The notes under the pieces are model-generated. The model saw only the letters and a program-made list of their open reading frames with translations. It did not search any database and was not told the DNA's origin. DNA of 64,000 nt. Source: Clostridium sp. chh4-2 (GTDB lineage: Bacteria > Bacillota > Clostridia > Lachnospirales > Lachnospiraceae). The stretch lies in contig NZ_PKUU01000024.1 of assembly GCF_002899675.1 (NCBI RefSeq), positions 1 to 64,000 of the forward strand, given 5' to 3'. Positions 34,348 through 43,808 of the stretch are shown here, in pieces; the stretch's first letter is position 1, and the number at the start of each line of letters is the position of its first letter. A program made the position numbers and the translations under genes.

Positions 34348-35411
34348 TCAGGGGAAGAGCTCCGCTGCGCGTAAGCTTCGGCGGCGGCGGTACGGATGTG
34401 GCACCATTTTGCGTGGAACAGGGAGGGGCGATCATCGGCAGCACCATCAACAAATACGCCTATTGTTCCATCATTCCAAGAGAGGACGACCAGATCATCG
34501 TACACTCTCTGGATTTTGATATGACGGTAAAATACAACACCAGGGAAAACTATGTTTATGACGGCAAGCTGGATCTGGTTACGGCCGCTTTAAACGCCAT
34601 GGAAATCAAAGAAGGCTGCGAAGTTTATCTACAGTGCGACGCACCTCCCGGCTCCGGCCTTGGAACCTCATCCACGGTTATGGTTTCTCTTTTAATCGCC
34701 ATGGCCAAATGGAAGGGCGTGGAGCTGGACGCTTACGCGTTAGCCGACCTGGCCTATAAAGTGGAAAGGGAAGATTTAAAGATTGACGGCGGATACCAGG
34801 ACCAGTATGCGGCCACATTCGGCGGATTTAATTTCATTGAATTTCATGGAAGAAATAATGTGGTGGTCAATCCTCTAAGAATTAAAAAGGATATTATCCA
34901 TGAACTTCAATACAACCTGCTTCTTTGCTACACCGGCAACATTCACGTTTCCGCCAATATCATTAAAGACCAGGTGAGCAACTACGAGAAAAAAGACGCA
35001 TTCGAGGCCATGTGCGAGGTAAAGGCTCTGGCTTATGCCATGAAGGATGAGCTGTTAAAGGGTAATCTCCACAGCTTCGGCAAACTTCTGGATTACGGAT
35101 GGCAGAGCAAGAAGCGGATGAGCAGCAAGATCACCAATCCCCAGATCGATGAGCTTTATGAGGAAGCATTAAAAGCAGGCGCTCTCGGCGGAAAGCTTTT
35201 GGGAGCGGGCGGCGGCGGCTATTTGCTGATGTACTGCCCTTATAATGTGAAACATAAAGTGGCGGCCCGCATGGAAGAAGTAGGCGGACAGCTGGCAGAC
35301 TGGAATTTTGAACTGCGGGGGGCCCAGGCCTGGATCGCGAATGAAAACAGATGGAATTATGACAATGTGTGCGTCCATATGCCGAATAAGGAGTATAACT
35401 TTAAATTTTAA
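34341..35411 (+). CDS. hddA: D-glycero-alpha-D-manno-heptose-7-phosphate kinase
   Basis: A 356-residue GHMP kinase phosphorylating C1 of sedoheptulose-derived heptose-7-phosphate. RGRAPLRVSFGGGGTD at the N-terminus and APPGSGLGTSS (the GHMP P-loop) are diagnostic for HddA, and GGKLLGAGGGGYLL is GHMP motif 3. It is followed by a giant palindrome and then gmhB. Confidence 0.92.
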   Translation: MVIRGRAPLRVSFGGGGTDVAPFCVEQGGAIIGSTINKYAYCSIIPREDDQIIVHSLDFDMTVKYNTRENYVYDGKLDLVTAALNAMEIKEGCEVYLQCDAPPGSGLGTSSTVMVSLLIAMAKWKGVELDAYALADLAYKVEREDLKIDGGYQDQYAATFGGFNFIEFHGRNNVVVNPLRIKKDIIHELQYNLLLCYTGNIHVSANIIKDQVSNYEKKDAFEAMCEVKALAYAMKDELLKGNLHSFGKLLDYGWQSKKRMSSKITNPQIDELYEEALKAGALGGKLLGAGGGGYLLMYCPYNVKHKVAARMEEVGGQLADWNFELRGAQAWIANENRWNYDNVCVHMPNKEYNFKF

Positions 35412-35431
35412 ACCAAAATGCGATATCAAAA

Positions 35432-35719
35432 GTTACGCTTCACAGTCCCGGTGGTCCCTGCCGTCCGTGCCGGTTTTGGCAGTATGCAGGAACTTTCCTG
35501 TGACTTTGCAGGGCATTAGCAATTCTTAACGCGCAGAATTTTTCGTTCAAGGGAAATGTCCACCTGTTTGAGCGTAAGCGAGTTTGGACATTTCCCTTGG
35601 TTTTTAGAAAAATCCTGCACGTTTAGAAGTGCTTATGACCGAAACCGGAACTGGAAAGTTCCTGCATACTGCCAAAACCGGCACGGATGGCAGGGACCAC
35701 CGGGACTGTGAAGCGTAAC
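35432..35719. repeat. Giant palindromic element P3 (family I), inside the heptose operon
   Basis: A 288-base near-palindrome. The outer arms (35432-35498 and 35653-35719) pair with about one or two mismatches. On the minus strand the motif appears twice: TAAG-CACTT-CTAA (35623-35635) and TAAG-AATTG-CTAA (35516-35528), 94 bases apart exactly as in P1. The core is almost identical to P1 in reverse orientation; the outer arms are unrelated to P1. It fills the gap between hddA and gmhB and would be transcribed with the operon. Its right arm runs to 27 bases before the gmhB start. No gene inside. Confidence 0.88.
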
Positions 35720-35746
35720 ATCAAAACTCTGAAGGAGAATAAGGAA

Positions 35747-36331
35747 ATGAAGCCCGTAATCTTTTTAGACCGTGACGGAACCATTAATGAAGAAGTGAAT
35801 TACCTATACCGGCCGGAGGATCTGCGGATTCTGCCCGGGGTGCCGGAGGCCATCCGCCTGTTTAATGAGCATGGATATCAGGTGGTGGTGGTGACGAACC
35901 AGGCCGGAGTGGCCCGGGGATATTATACGGAAGAGGATGTGGAAAACCTGCACCGGTATCTGAATGGGCGGTTAGAATCATATGGCGCCCATATCGACCA
36001 TTTCTTTTACTGCCCCCACCACCCGGAACATGGAATCGGCCAATATAAAAAAGTATGCCGGTGCCGGAAGCCGGCAACCGGATTGTTTGAACGAACCGAG
36101 GAATTCTTTCCGGTGGACAAGGAAAACTCCTATATGATCGGGGACAAGCTGATCGACGTGGAGGCAGGCCATAATTACGGCGTTAAGGGAATCCTGGTGG
36201 GAACCGGATACGGGGCGCAGATTTACGAAGAACTGAATAAAGGCAAAAGGGCGGACGGGGAGGAAAAACCTTATGATTTTTACTCGGAAGATCTTATGGG
36301 CGCAGCCCGGTATATCCTCAAAGAAAAGTAA
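35747..36331 (+). CDS. gmhB: D-glycero-D-manno-heptose 1,7-bisphosphate 7-phosphatase
   Basis: A 194-residue HAD-family phosphatase removing the C7 phosphate of heptose bisphosphate. FLDRDGT (6-12) has both catalytic aspartates, VVTNQAGVARG is HAD motif II, and the CPHHP...CRCRKP pattern gives the zinc-binding cysteines and histidine characteristic of GmhB. ATG 35747 is used with AAGGAG upstream; the frame's earlier part lies in palindrome P3. Confidence 0.93.
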   Translation: MKPVIFLDRDGTINEEVNYLYRPEDLRILPGVPEAIRLFNEHGYQVVVVTNQAGVARGYYTEEDVENLHRYLNGRLESYGAHIDHFFYCPHHPEHGIGQYKKVCRCRKPATGLFERTEEFFPVDKENSYMIGDKLIDVEAGHNYGVKGILVGTGYGAQIYEELNKGKRADGEEKPYDFYSEDLMGAARYILKEK

Positions 36332-36374
36332 CAAACCGGATGAAGAAAATGCCATGGGCAGAATGGAGACAGCT

Positions 36375-37013
36375 ATGAATGAGATGAAATATCTGGATGA
36401 ACTGACCGAACGGTATCCATGTTTAGATGCGGTCAAAGCAAATATATTAGAAGCGTACAAAATCCTGGAAACCTGCTATGAACAGGGCGGAAAGCTTCTG
36501 GTGGCAGGAAACGGCGGAAGCGCCGCGGATTCCGAACATATCGTGGGCGAGCTGATGAAGGGATTTGTTAAAAAAAGACGGGTTTCGGAAAGCTTTGAAT
36601 CCGCTCTTGAACAGGTTGATCAGGAAAAGGGAAAAGAACTGGCAGAGAAACTCCAGGGCGGACTTCCAGCCATCGCATTGTCGGGCCATCCCGGATTATC
36701 CACCGCATATTTAAATGATGTGGACGGAGATTTGATTTATGCACAGCAGACCTATGGATATGGCAGGCCGGAAGACGTGCTTTTGGGGATATCTACGTCC
36801 GGAAATTCAAAAAATGTGGATTACGCCGTGATTACGGCAAAAGCCATCGGCATGAAAGTGATCGGCCTGACGGGAAAAGACGGTGGAAAGCTTGGAAAGT
36901 CAGCGGATGCGGCCATCATTGTGCCGGAACAGGAAACTTATAAAATACAGGAACTGCATTTGCCGGTTTACCATACGCTGTGCCTGATGCTGGAAGAACA
37001 CTTTTTTAGATAA
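36375..37013 (+). CDS. gmhA: Sedoheptulose-7-phosphate isomerase
   Basis: A 212-residue SIS-domain enzyme that converts sedoheptulose-7-phosphate to D-glycero-D-manno-heptose-7-phosphate, the first step to heptose. AGNGGSAADSEHIVGEL is the GmhA active-site block and GISTSGNSKNV the second phosphate-binding block. Of several ATGs, 36375 is chosen because GGAG lies six bases upstream; 36354 and 36363 are possible. Completes the pathway in order C-A-B-A. Confidence 0.93.
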   Translation: MNEMKYLDELTERYPCLDAVKANILEAYKILETCYEQGGKLLVAGNGGSAADSEHIVGELMKGFVKKRRVSESFESALEQVDQEKGKELAEKLQGGLPAIALSGHPGLSTAYLNDVDGDLIYAQQTYGYGRPEDVLLGISTSGNSKNVDYAVITAKAIGMKVIGLTGKDGGKLGKSADAAIIVPEQETYKIQELHLPVYHTLCLMLEEHFFR

Positions 37014-37027
37014 GGACAGCTTAGTGA

Positions 37028-38839
37028 ATGGAAATTAAAGAAAAAAAGAACGGTTACCCATATCTGAGGGCAGCTCTTTTACTGGCTGCCCCGGCGTTAA
37101 TGTATTTTGTATTTGAATTTATAACAGGAAGTCTGACACAGATCCGGGGAGTTTATCTGCTTTTGAATCTGTGTTTTTACTACCTGATTTATCTGACGGT
37201 ATTTGCTCTCGTTGGCACCACGAGGGTCTCTTACCTTGTGCTCAACACTTTTTTTACCATATGGGGTCTGGCGGAGTACTATGTTGTGCAGTTTCGCGCA
37301 AGGCCCATCATGCTTTGGGATGTTCTGGCGGTGAAAACGGCGGCCACGGTATCCGGCAATTACACCTATGAGATCACTCCGCGTATTGTGGCTGCCGTGT
37401 TGTTTGTAATTGTGCTGGATGTGCTGATTTTTAAATTCCCCTTCCGGTTGAAAACGAGAAAGCTTCACGCGGCGGCGGCAGGAGTTTCCTGTCTGTGCTG
37501 CGCGGCATTTTTCACTCTGTTTTTCCGGGTGTTTGTGGACACCTTCAGCCTGGATGTGAGCATGTGGAATCCGGAAGAATCTTATGAAAGTTACGGTACT
37601 ATGCTCTGCACCATGCGGATGTTCGGGTATCTGGATAATAAGCCTCCCCAGGGCTATTCCCTGGCGGAAGTTTCTAAAATCGGGGAAGAGATAGAAGCGG
37701 CAAAGGATCAGGAGCTGCCGTGGAAAAGCAGTACGGATACGGTTCCTACGAATATTATCTGCATTATGAATGAAAGCTTTTCGGAATTAAATGTGATTGC
37801 TCCATTTGAAACAGATATTCCCTATCTGTCCTTTTACAATTCCATCCGGGAGAACTGCATCAAAGGAGAACTCTATATGCCGGTGTTCGGGTCCATGACC
37901 AGCAATTCCGAGTATGAATTTCTGACCGGAAATTCTATGGCATTTGCACCTTCCGGGTCTGTTCCTTACCAGATCTATATGAGAGAACCGACTTATTCCC
38001 TTCCGCTTATTTTGAAAGAACAGGGATACCGGACAGTGGCTATGCATCCTTATCCGGCGGATAACTGGAACAGGACGGAAGCTTATAAAAGGATGGGATT
38101 TGATGAATTTTTGGCAGAAGACTATTATGAAGATTCTCCCCGTATACGCAATTATGTCAGCGATAAAGGGGATTATGATAAGATCATAGAGGTGACGGAG
38201 AATAAGGAAGAAGGACAGCCTTTGTTTCTATTCAATGTGACCATGCAGAATCACGGAGGTTATGTGGAAGAATATGAGTCTGTCGTCCATTTGACCGAAT
38301 ATGAGGATATGCCCATGACAGAGCAGTATTTGTCCTTAATGAAGGAATCGGATGATGCCCTCCGCTATCTTCTGGATTACTACAGCCGGATTGAAGAACC
38401 TACGATGATCGTGCTGTTTGGGGATCATCAGCCCAGTATAGAGCCGGAGTTTTATGATGCATTGTATGGATGCAGCATAGACACTTTAAAGCCGGAAGAT
38501 TATCTGAGACGGTATATCACCCCATTTTTGGTATGGACAAATTATCCTACAGACAGTATGATGTCAGAGAAGATGAGCGCCCAGTACCTGTCCAATGTGG
38601 TGCTTCAGAGGGCGAATCTGGAGATGACGGATTATCTGTATTTTATCAACGCCATGCAGAAAGCCGCCCCGGTGGTTCATATGCTGGGATATTATAACCG
38701 GGATATGCAGTGGGAGAGCTGGACAAACTGGCATGAGAAAAAGGAATATCAGTTATTCCATGAATTTGAAATGCTGCAGTATAACAATATGTTTGAAAAG
38801 AAACGGACGGCGAGCCTGTTTCAAATCACGAATGAATGA
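37028..38839 (+). CDS. LTA synthase-family (LtaS-like) sulfatase-fold membrane enzyme
   Basis: A 603-residue protein with about five N-terminal membrane helices (to about 170) and an outer alkaline-phosphatase/sulfatase-type domain. IMNESFSEL near 248-256 holds the first metal-binding Glu; GSMTSNSEYEFLTG near 288-301 contains the catalytic Thr of LtaS-type enzymes; later FGDHQPS supplies Asp/His metal ligands. Family members transfer glycerol phosphate or phosphoethanolamine to lipid or glycan. Here it probably decorates the heptose-containing glycan or makes a polyol-phosphate polymer. Start has a weak ribosome site. Confidence 0.85.
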   Translation: MEIKEKKNGYPYLRAALLLAAPALMYFVFEFITGSLTQIRGVYLLLNLCFYYLIYLTVFALVGTTRVSYLVLNTFFTIWGLAEYYVVQFRARPIMLWDVLAVKTAATVSGNYTYEITPRIVAAVLFVIVLDVLIFKFPFRLKTRKLHAAAAGVSCLCCAAFFTLFFRVFVDTFSLDVSMWNPEESYESYGTMLCTMRMFGYLDNKPPQGYSLAEVSKIGEEIEAAKDQELPWKSSTDTVPTNIICIMNESFSELNVIAPFETDIPYLSFYNSIRENCIKGELYMPVFGSMTSNSEYEFLTGNSMAFAPSGSVPYQIYMREPTYSLPLILKEQGYRTVAMHPYPADNWNRTEAYKRMGFDEFLAEDYYEDSPRIRNYVSDKGDYDKIIEVTENKEEGQPLFLFNVTMQNHGGYVEEYESVVHLTEYEDMPMTEQYLSLMKESDDALRYLLDYYSRIEEPTMIVLFGDHQPSIEPEFYDALYGCSIDTLKPEDYLRRYITPFLVWTNYPTDSMMSEKMSAQYLSNVVLQRANLEMTDYLYFINAMQKAAPVVHMLGYYNRDMQWESWTNWHEKKEYQLFHEFEMLQYNNMFEKKRTASLFQITNE

Positions 38840-38848
38840 GGCGGTTAA

Positions 38849-39631
38849 ATGAAACAACATACATTTGCAATTTGTGCCTATAAGGAGTCACCATATCTGG
38901 AAGCCTGTATCCGTTCCCTGAAATCGCAGACCGTGGGAAGCAGTATCCTATTATGCACTTCCACGCCCTGCAGCTTTATCGAAAAGCTGGCGGAAAAGTA
39001 TCAGATTCCGCTGTATGTAAGAGACGGGGACAGCGATATTCAGACAGACTGGAATTATGCTTATCAGATGGCGGACACCAAATATGTGACCATAGCCCAT
39101 CAGGACGATATGTACCGGAAAGATTATGCACTGACAGCTATAAATACTATGGAAAAATATAAAGACTGCACCATGTTTACCACGGACTGCGCCATCATAA
39201 AAAATGACGTGCTACAAAAGCCGGACGGAGTGGCTCTTGTGAAAAAGCTTCTCCGCATGCCACTCAGGATTCCGGCCCTCAATCACCTGTCATGGGTGAA
39301 AAAAAGCGCATTGATATTCGGCAACCCGATCATCTGTCCGTCCTGTACGTACAACAAAGAACTGATTGGAGAGCCGCTTTTCGATTCTCCTTATAAATTC
39401 GCGCTGGACTGGGATACCACGTTAAAGCTGGCCGAACGGCCCGGCCGGTTTCTTTTAATAGAAAAGCCGCTGATGTTTTATCGGATTCATGAAGGCGCCA
39501 CGACGAAGGCGTGCATATTGGATAACAGAAGATCCAGGGAAGAGGTGGAGATGTTCGCTAAGTTCTGGCCTTCCTGGGTGGTAAAGGTAATCGCCCATTT
39601 TTACAGACGGGCTTACCAAGCCTATGATTAA
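38849..39631 (+). CDS. GT2 family glycosyltransferase
   Basis: A 260-residue GT-A enzyme. FAICAYKESPYLEACIRSL is the N-terminal GT2 pattern, GDSDIQ and AHQDDMY (metal-binding) follow, and a C-terminal FALDWDTTLKLAERPGRF completes it. GAGGCGG precedes the start, 10 bases after the LtaS-like gene. Confidence 0.83.
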   Translation: MKQHTFAICAYKESPYLEACIRSLKSQTVGSSILLCTSTPCSFIEKLAEKYQIPLYVRDGDSDIQTDWNYAYQMADTKYVTIAHQDDMYRKDYALTAINTMEKYKDCTMFTTDCAIIKNDVLQKPDGVALVKKLLRMPLRIPALNHLSWVKKSALIFGNPIICPSCTYNKELIGEPLFDSPYKFALDWDTTLKLAERPGRFLLIEKPLMFYRIHEGATTKACILDNRRSREEVEMFAKFWPSWVVKVIAHFYRRAYQAYD

Positions 39632-39653
39632 CGATTAATATAAGGAATATTTT

Positions 39654-41801
39654 ATGGAAAAGAGAGAAAAGGCCGCGGCATCAGGGATGGCGGCAGTCAC
39701 CGCCGTCACCCTGGCCACAGGCGTTTATTATATGTTTTTAAAAGGCGGCATGGGACAGCGGCTGATGGAAAAAGAGACCTTGTATCTGATGGGAGAGATT
39801 CTGGCCGTCTTTTTATGGAACCTGTTCTGGATAAAGAGAGGGAAAAATGGCGTTCTGAACACGGTCATGACAGCCGCCGGAATCTGCATCTTTACCTGGT
39901 GCCACAGAATCTTTCTTCCACTGGTTGTTTCGGGTCTGTACGCCGGTTATCTGGTGCTTCTCGGCAGTCTGGTTTCACGGATTCTCTTGGGAAAAGGGAA
40001 AGAACCGGCTCAGTGGTTCGAGTGCTTTTTATGGGGAAGCGGTGCCTGGATTCTGGCCGTATGCCTGATCTCGGCGACAGGGCATGGCGGAATTCCTCTC
40101 TGGAGAGGGCTTGCGGCGGTTACTGCGGCTCCATTGTATCTGTATGAGGGAATCCGGTTTATAAGGCGGAAAAAAAAGCCTGACCTTACTGTTTCAAATG
40201 ATTGGTTTACGGCTGCGGCCCTGGCTCTCATCCTGGCTATGGCGCTGCTGCAGGCGGGCCGGATGAACATCGCCGTGGATTACGATTCCATCCATTATGG
40301 GCTCCGCTCGCCTTATATTCTGGACAACGGAAAAGGTATTTATGAAAATCTGGGCAATATCAATCTGGTATATACGTATTCCAAGGGATTGGAAGTTTTG
40401 GTTCTGCCTTTGGCCGGAACCGCTACTTATGGCTATGTCCTGTCCTTTAACCTGTGGGTGAGCGCAGGAATACTGATTTTAGTCCGCCGGATTGCCGGAG
40501 CCTGCACCTCGAAAAAAGGGGCGCTGGCCGCAACTGCGGCAGTATCCTGCATTCCCGGGATTATGAATATGGGAATTACCGCTAAGACGGACAGCATTAC
40601 CTTGTTTTTCCAGCTGATGTTTATCTGCCTGATGCTTGACTACAGGAAAGAGGGAACGGATAAGACCAGATATTTTGTGGCGGGAAGCTGCGCCTGTCTG
40701 ATGAGCTATCTGATGAAGCCAACCTCCCTTGTTTTTACGACTGCTATCTATGGAATGACCCTTCTGTATCTGCTGTTTGGCAGGCGGTTCCATGTTACGG
40801 TAAAGCACAGGATCTGGCTGTGCGCCGCAGTCTGTATCGCGGCCTGGATTGGAATTTGGGCCAGAACCTTTCTGCTTACCGGATATCCGGTGACTTCCGT
40901 ATTTACATCCGTATGGGACGCGCTGGGATTTCGGATCAAATACCCCTTTTCCTTTCAGGGGATTCCGGACGCCGGAGGAGAACTCACTCTGGCTGAAAAT
41001 GCCATGCACTTATGGGACCGTCTGTGGAAGATGATGGCCGCTCCTGTGGGAGAAGACATGGCCCATGTGGTGATCGCATGGGGAGGCCCGGTGATTCCGG
41101 TGCTTTTAGCCGCGTTGATTTTGTTCAGGAAAAAACTGAGGGACGGATATCAGTATCTGATGATTTTATATCTGCCGTTGGCATTTATCTCATTAATCAG
41201 CGTTCAGATGTTGTGGCAGGTGGATGGAAACTATTTTATGCTGTTTTACAGCCTGACGGTTATTCTGGCGGTATCGGCTGTTTTTGGCAGTTCGGATCAG
41301 GCGAAACGGGCGGCGTCCCGGATATTTGCCCCGGCACTTTTGGCAGCCGTGCTGGTGACCTCCATTACCAACTGGTCGGGGACTCTGGGATTAACGCCTG
41401 TCAGCGTCCGGCATCACGGATATTATAATCATCTGGAAGAGAATCGGAACCGAATGGCGGAAAAGGGAAATGAGGCCATCTGGAATCTTCTCGCATCCGA
41501 TCCCAGAAATCGGGTGATCGCCATGGGAGAACATTTAGAAGTGGTGACATTTCCATGCAATGTGCAGAGCTATTATGACGTTACGGGCAGCGGGGGAAAT
41601 GTTTATCTGGTGAAAAAACTGGATTATTTTAAAGAATTTCTCCGCTATGCCAAGACCGATTATCTGTATGTGCAGGCAGATGACGAGACGGACGGCCCCA
41701 GGGCCAGTGAGATCGTCCGCTACATGCTGGAGGACGGAAGCTTGTATGATGTGAAATACGAATACGGCAATATGATTGCCCGTATTGATCACGAAAAATA
41801 G
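39654..41801 (+). CDS. Polytopic membrane protein, GT-C/GT39-like
   Basis: A 715-residue protein with about 13-15 hydrophobic helices. The outer loop AVDYDSIHYGLRSPYIL resembles the acidic loop of GT-C transferases (Asp-Tyr-Asp), and the C-terminal 150 residues are soluble. It is probably a polyprenyl-phosphate-dependent glycosyltransferase or a polymerase of the Wzy kind. The sequence alone does not decide between them. TATAAGGAATATTTT holds a weak ribosome site. Confidence 0.6.
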   Translation: MEKREKAAASGMAAVTAVTLATGVYYMFLKGGMGQRLMEKETLYLMGEILAVFLWNLFWIKRGKNGVLNTVMTAAGICIFTWCHRIFLPLVVSGLYAGYLVLLGSLVSRILLGKGKEPAQWFECFLWGSGAWILAVCLISATGHGGIPLWRGLAAVTAAPLYLYEGIRFIRRKKKPDLTVSNDWFTAAALALILAMALLQAGRMNIAVDYDSIHYGLRSPYILDNGKGIYENLGNINLVYTYSKGLEVLVLPLAGTATYGYVLSFNLWVSAGILILVRRIAGACTSKKGALAATAAVSCIPGIMNMGITAKTDSITLFFQLMFICLMLDYRKEGTDKTRYFVAGSCACLMSYLMKPTSLVFTTAIYGMTLLYLLFGRRFHVTVKHRIWLCAAVCIAAWIGIWARTFLLTGYPVTSVFTSVWDALGFRIKYPFSFQGIPDAGGELTLAENAMHLWDRLWKMMAAPVGEDMAHVVIAWGGPVIPVLLAALILFRKKLRDGYQYLMILYLPLAFISLISVQMLWQVDGNYFMLFYSLTVILAVSAVFGSSDQAKRAASRIFAPALLAAVLVTSITNWSGTLGLTPVSVRHHGYYNHLEENRNRMAEKGNEAIWNLLASDPRNRVIAMGEHLEVVTFPCNVQSYYDVTGSGGNVYLVKKLDYFKEFLRYAKTDYLYVQADDETDGPRASEIVRYMLEDGSLYDVKYEYGNMIARIDHEK

Positions 41802-41853
41802 AACGGTATATACGGATTCAAATGCCATTTACACGGCAGATTGTGAGGAAAAA

Positions 41854-43674
41854 ATGGAGATTAAATATACACAGGCGCAGAGAGAGCAGTGGAAGAATGA
41901 CATCATTGCGTTTTGCTTATTGACTGGATTTGCCTTTTTTATCAACAGGGGGATTACGATCAAGGGATTGTATATGGACGATTTGTATCTGTGGTCCTGT
42001 TACGGGGAACAGTCATTTTTTCAATATGTATTCCCCATAGGAAGCACCAGGTTCCGGTTTATCTATTATCTGGCGGCATACTTGGAGCTGGGGGTGATCG
42101 GCAATCACATTGATCTGCTGGTGCCGGTCAACATCGTGTTAAACGGTCTGCTGGCGGGAACCATCTATCTGATGGGCAAGAAGATGAGCCGTTTGGGCCC
42201 GGTGGGATTTTTCTGCGGAATCATGTTTTTGCTTTCCAGAATGTCCTATTACCAGATCGGCCAGGTGTACGGCCTGATGGAAACAATGGCCCTTTGGGCG
42301 GCGATCGGGATTCTCTACTGCCTTTACCTCTATCTGAACGAGGACCGGGGATTTATGGGGGCCGTGGCCCTTTACTTTACCGTGTGCTTTATCCATGAGC
42401 GGTACATGGTGCTTCTGCCTTTGTTCTTCATCGTATTGCTGTTTAAGAAGAAAAAGGATATTAAGCTTTGGAGCTGCCCGGTTATCGCGTTTTTGGCTGT
42501 ACAGCTGATCCGTCTGGTCACCATTGGAACGGTATCTCCTGCGGGAACGGGCGGAACTGACGTAGCGGATACATTTTCTATGGGAAGCGTGATTAAATAC
42601 GCGCTGAGCCAGGTGGCATATGTGTTTGGAATTAACGCCGGGCCGGAACATTTAAACGGACTGTCCTGGATGGATTCTCCGCGTTATATCAGGGTGATGG
42701 TTCTGTCCGCGGATGTGCTTCTTTTGCTGGTGGTGATCTGCTTTTTGTTTGAAATAATCAGGAACAAGGAAAAGCGCGGGACGTATCTTGCCAATTCCCT
42801 GCTCTTTATCTTGTTTATCGGCGGCTGCATCGCTTCTTCCAGCGTGACAATCCGGGTGGAGATGCGCTGGGTTTACGTGTCATATGCAGGGGCGCTTTTA
42901 TTCCTGTGCTACATGTTCGGCAGCATGAGCGCCTGGTACGATAAGACGTTTACTTACCGACGCCAGCTGATCTGCGGTGCCCTTCTTCTGGGATATATGA
43001 TATTAATGTTCCCGGTAGAATTGTTTTACCGCTCCCAATACCATAATATCTATCTGTGGCCGAATCAGATGAGGTACAATTCCCTGGCTGAGGAAACCTA
43101 TGAAAAGTATGGGGACGATATCTTCGGCAAGACCATATACATCATCGGTGACAGTTATGAGATGAGCCGGTTTACGGCTGACACGTTCTTTAAGGTATTT
43201 GATAAGGAACGGAAAGCGGAGGGCACCAATGTGGTCTTCATCGACAGCATCCGGGACATCGGCCAGATCACGGATCATATGCTGGTTCTGAGAGAGGAGC
43301 CGGAATTTAACGCGTTCCAGGATATCACAGAATATGTGCGGAACCAGAAATGTGAAGTGGAATACGGATATTACAGAGACGGCTGGATGGATGAAGAAGC
43401 CAGCATCCGGGTGATGGCAGGAGCCAGCGGGGTGATTAAGCTGGAGTTTATGTATCCCGGCAATTTAAGCGGCCGTGACGAATCGGTTATCTACATGAAC
43501 GGAAAGCCGGCTAAAACCGTGAAAATGGAGGAAAATGTGGTGAAGGTGGAACTGGAGACAGACCCTTACCGAGTTGTGCACTTAAAATTCGAGAATAACT
43601 TCTATATGCAGAATGCGCAGGAACAGAGAGGGGTTAAGCGGCTGGCTGTAATTGTAAATATTACGGCGGACTGA
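41854..43674 (+). CDS. Polytopic membrane protein, GT-C-like
   Basis: A 606-residue protein, about 10-12 helices then a soluble 170-residue C-terminal domain rich in beta pattern. YMDDLYLWSCYGEQS in the first outer loop has the Asp-Asp expected of GT-C active sites. ATG 41854 with GAGG upstream is used; the frame is open to 41776, overlapping the previous gene. Last gene of the third glycan block; a terminator follows. Confidence 0.6.
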   Translation: MEIKYTQAQREQWKNDIIAFCLLTGFAFFINRGITIKGLYMDDLYLWSCYGEQSFFQYVFPIGSTRFRFIYYLAAYLELGVIGNHIDLLVPVNIVLNGLLAGTIYLMGKKMSRLGPVGFFCGIMFLLSRMSYYQIGQVYGLMETMALWAAIGILYCLYLYLNEDRGFMGAVALYFTVCFIHERYMVLLPLFFIVLLFKKKKDIKLWSCPVIAFLAVQLIRLVTIGTVSPAGTGGTDVADTFSMGSVIKYALSQVAYVFGINAGPEHLNGLSWMDSPRYIRVMVLSADVLLLLVVICFLFEIIRNKEKRGTYLANSLLFILFIGGCIASSSVTIRVEMRWVYVSYAGALLFLCYMFGSMSAWYDKTFTYRRQLICGALLLGYMILMFPVELFYRSQYHNIYLWPNQMRYNSLAEETYEKYGDDIFGKTIYIIGDSYEMSRFTADTFFKVFDKERKAEGTNVVFIDSIRDIGQITDHMLVLREEPEFNAFQDITEYVRNQKCEVEYGYYRDGWMDEEASIRVMAGASGVIKLEFMYPGNLSGRDESVIYMNGKPAKTVKMEENVVKVELETDPYRVVHLKFENNFYMQNAQEQRGVKRLAVIVNITAD

Positions 43675-43723
43675 TAATCCGGGGGAAGAAACGGATTCCG
43701 TAAAAAGACTGCAAAAGCAAGCG

Positions 43724-43767
43724 AAAACGCCAAAAAGAGGAAAAAGTCCTTTTTTTGGCGTTTATTT
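43724..43767. terminator. Bidirectional terminator between convergent genes
   Basis: AAAACGCCAAAAA pairs with TTTTTTTGGCGTTT around a GAGG..CC loop. A-rich and T-rich sides serve both the glycan block and the minus-strand kinase gene. Confidence 0.85.
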
Positions 43768-43808
43768 ATCTTGTTCATTTCTTTCGAGCGTATCGTTCCA
43801 CTATATAA

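Noticed and set aside
35432..35719. Palindromes as integron attC sites
   Set aside because: Mismatches marking one strand are reminiscent, but the attC GTTRRRY/RYYYAAC boxes and integrase are not seen. Kept only as an analogy.
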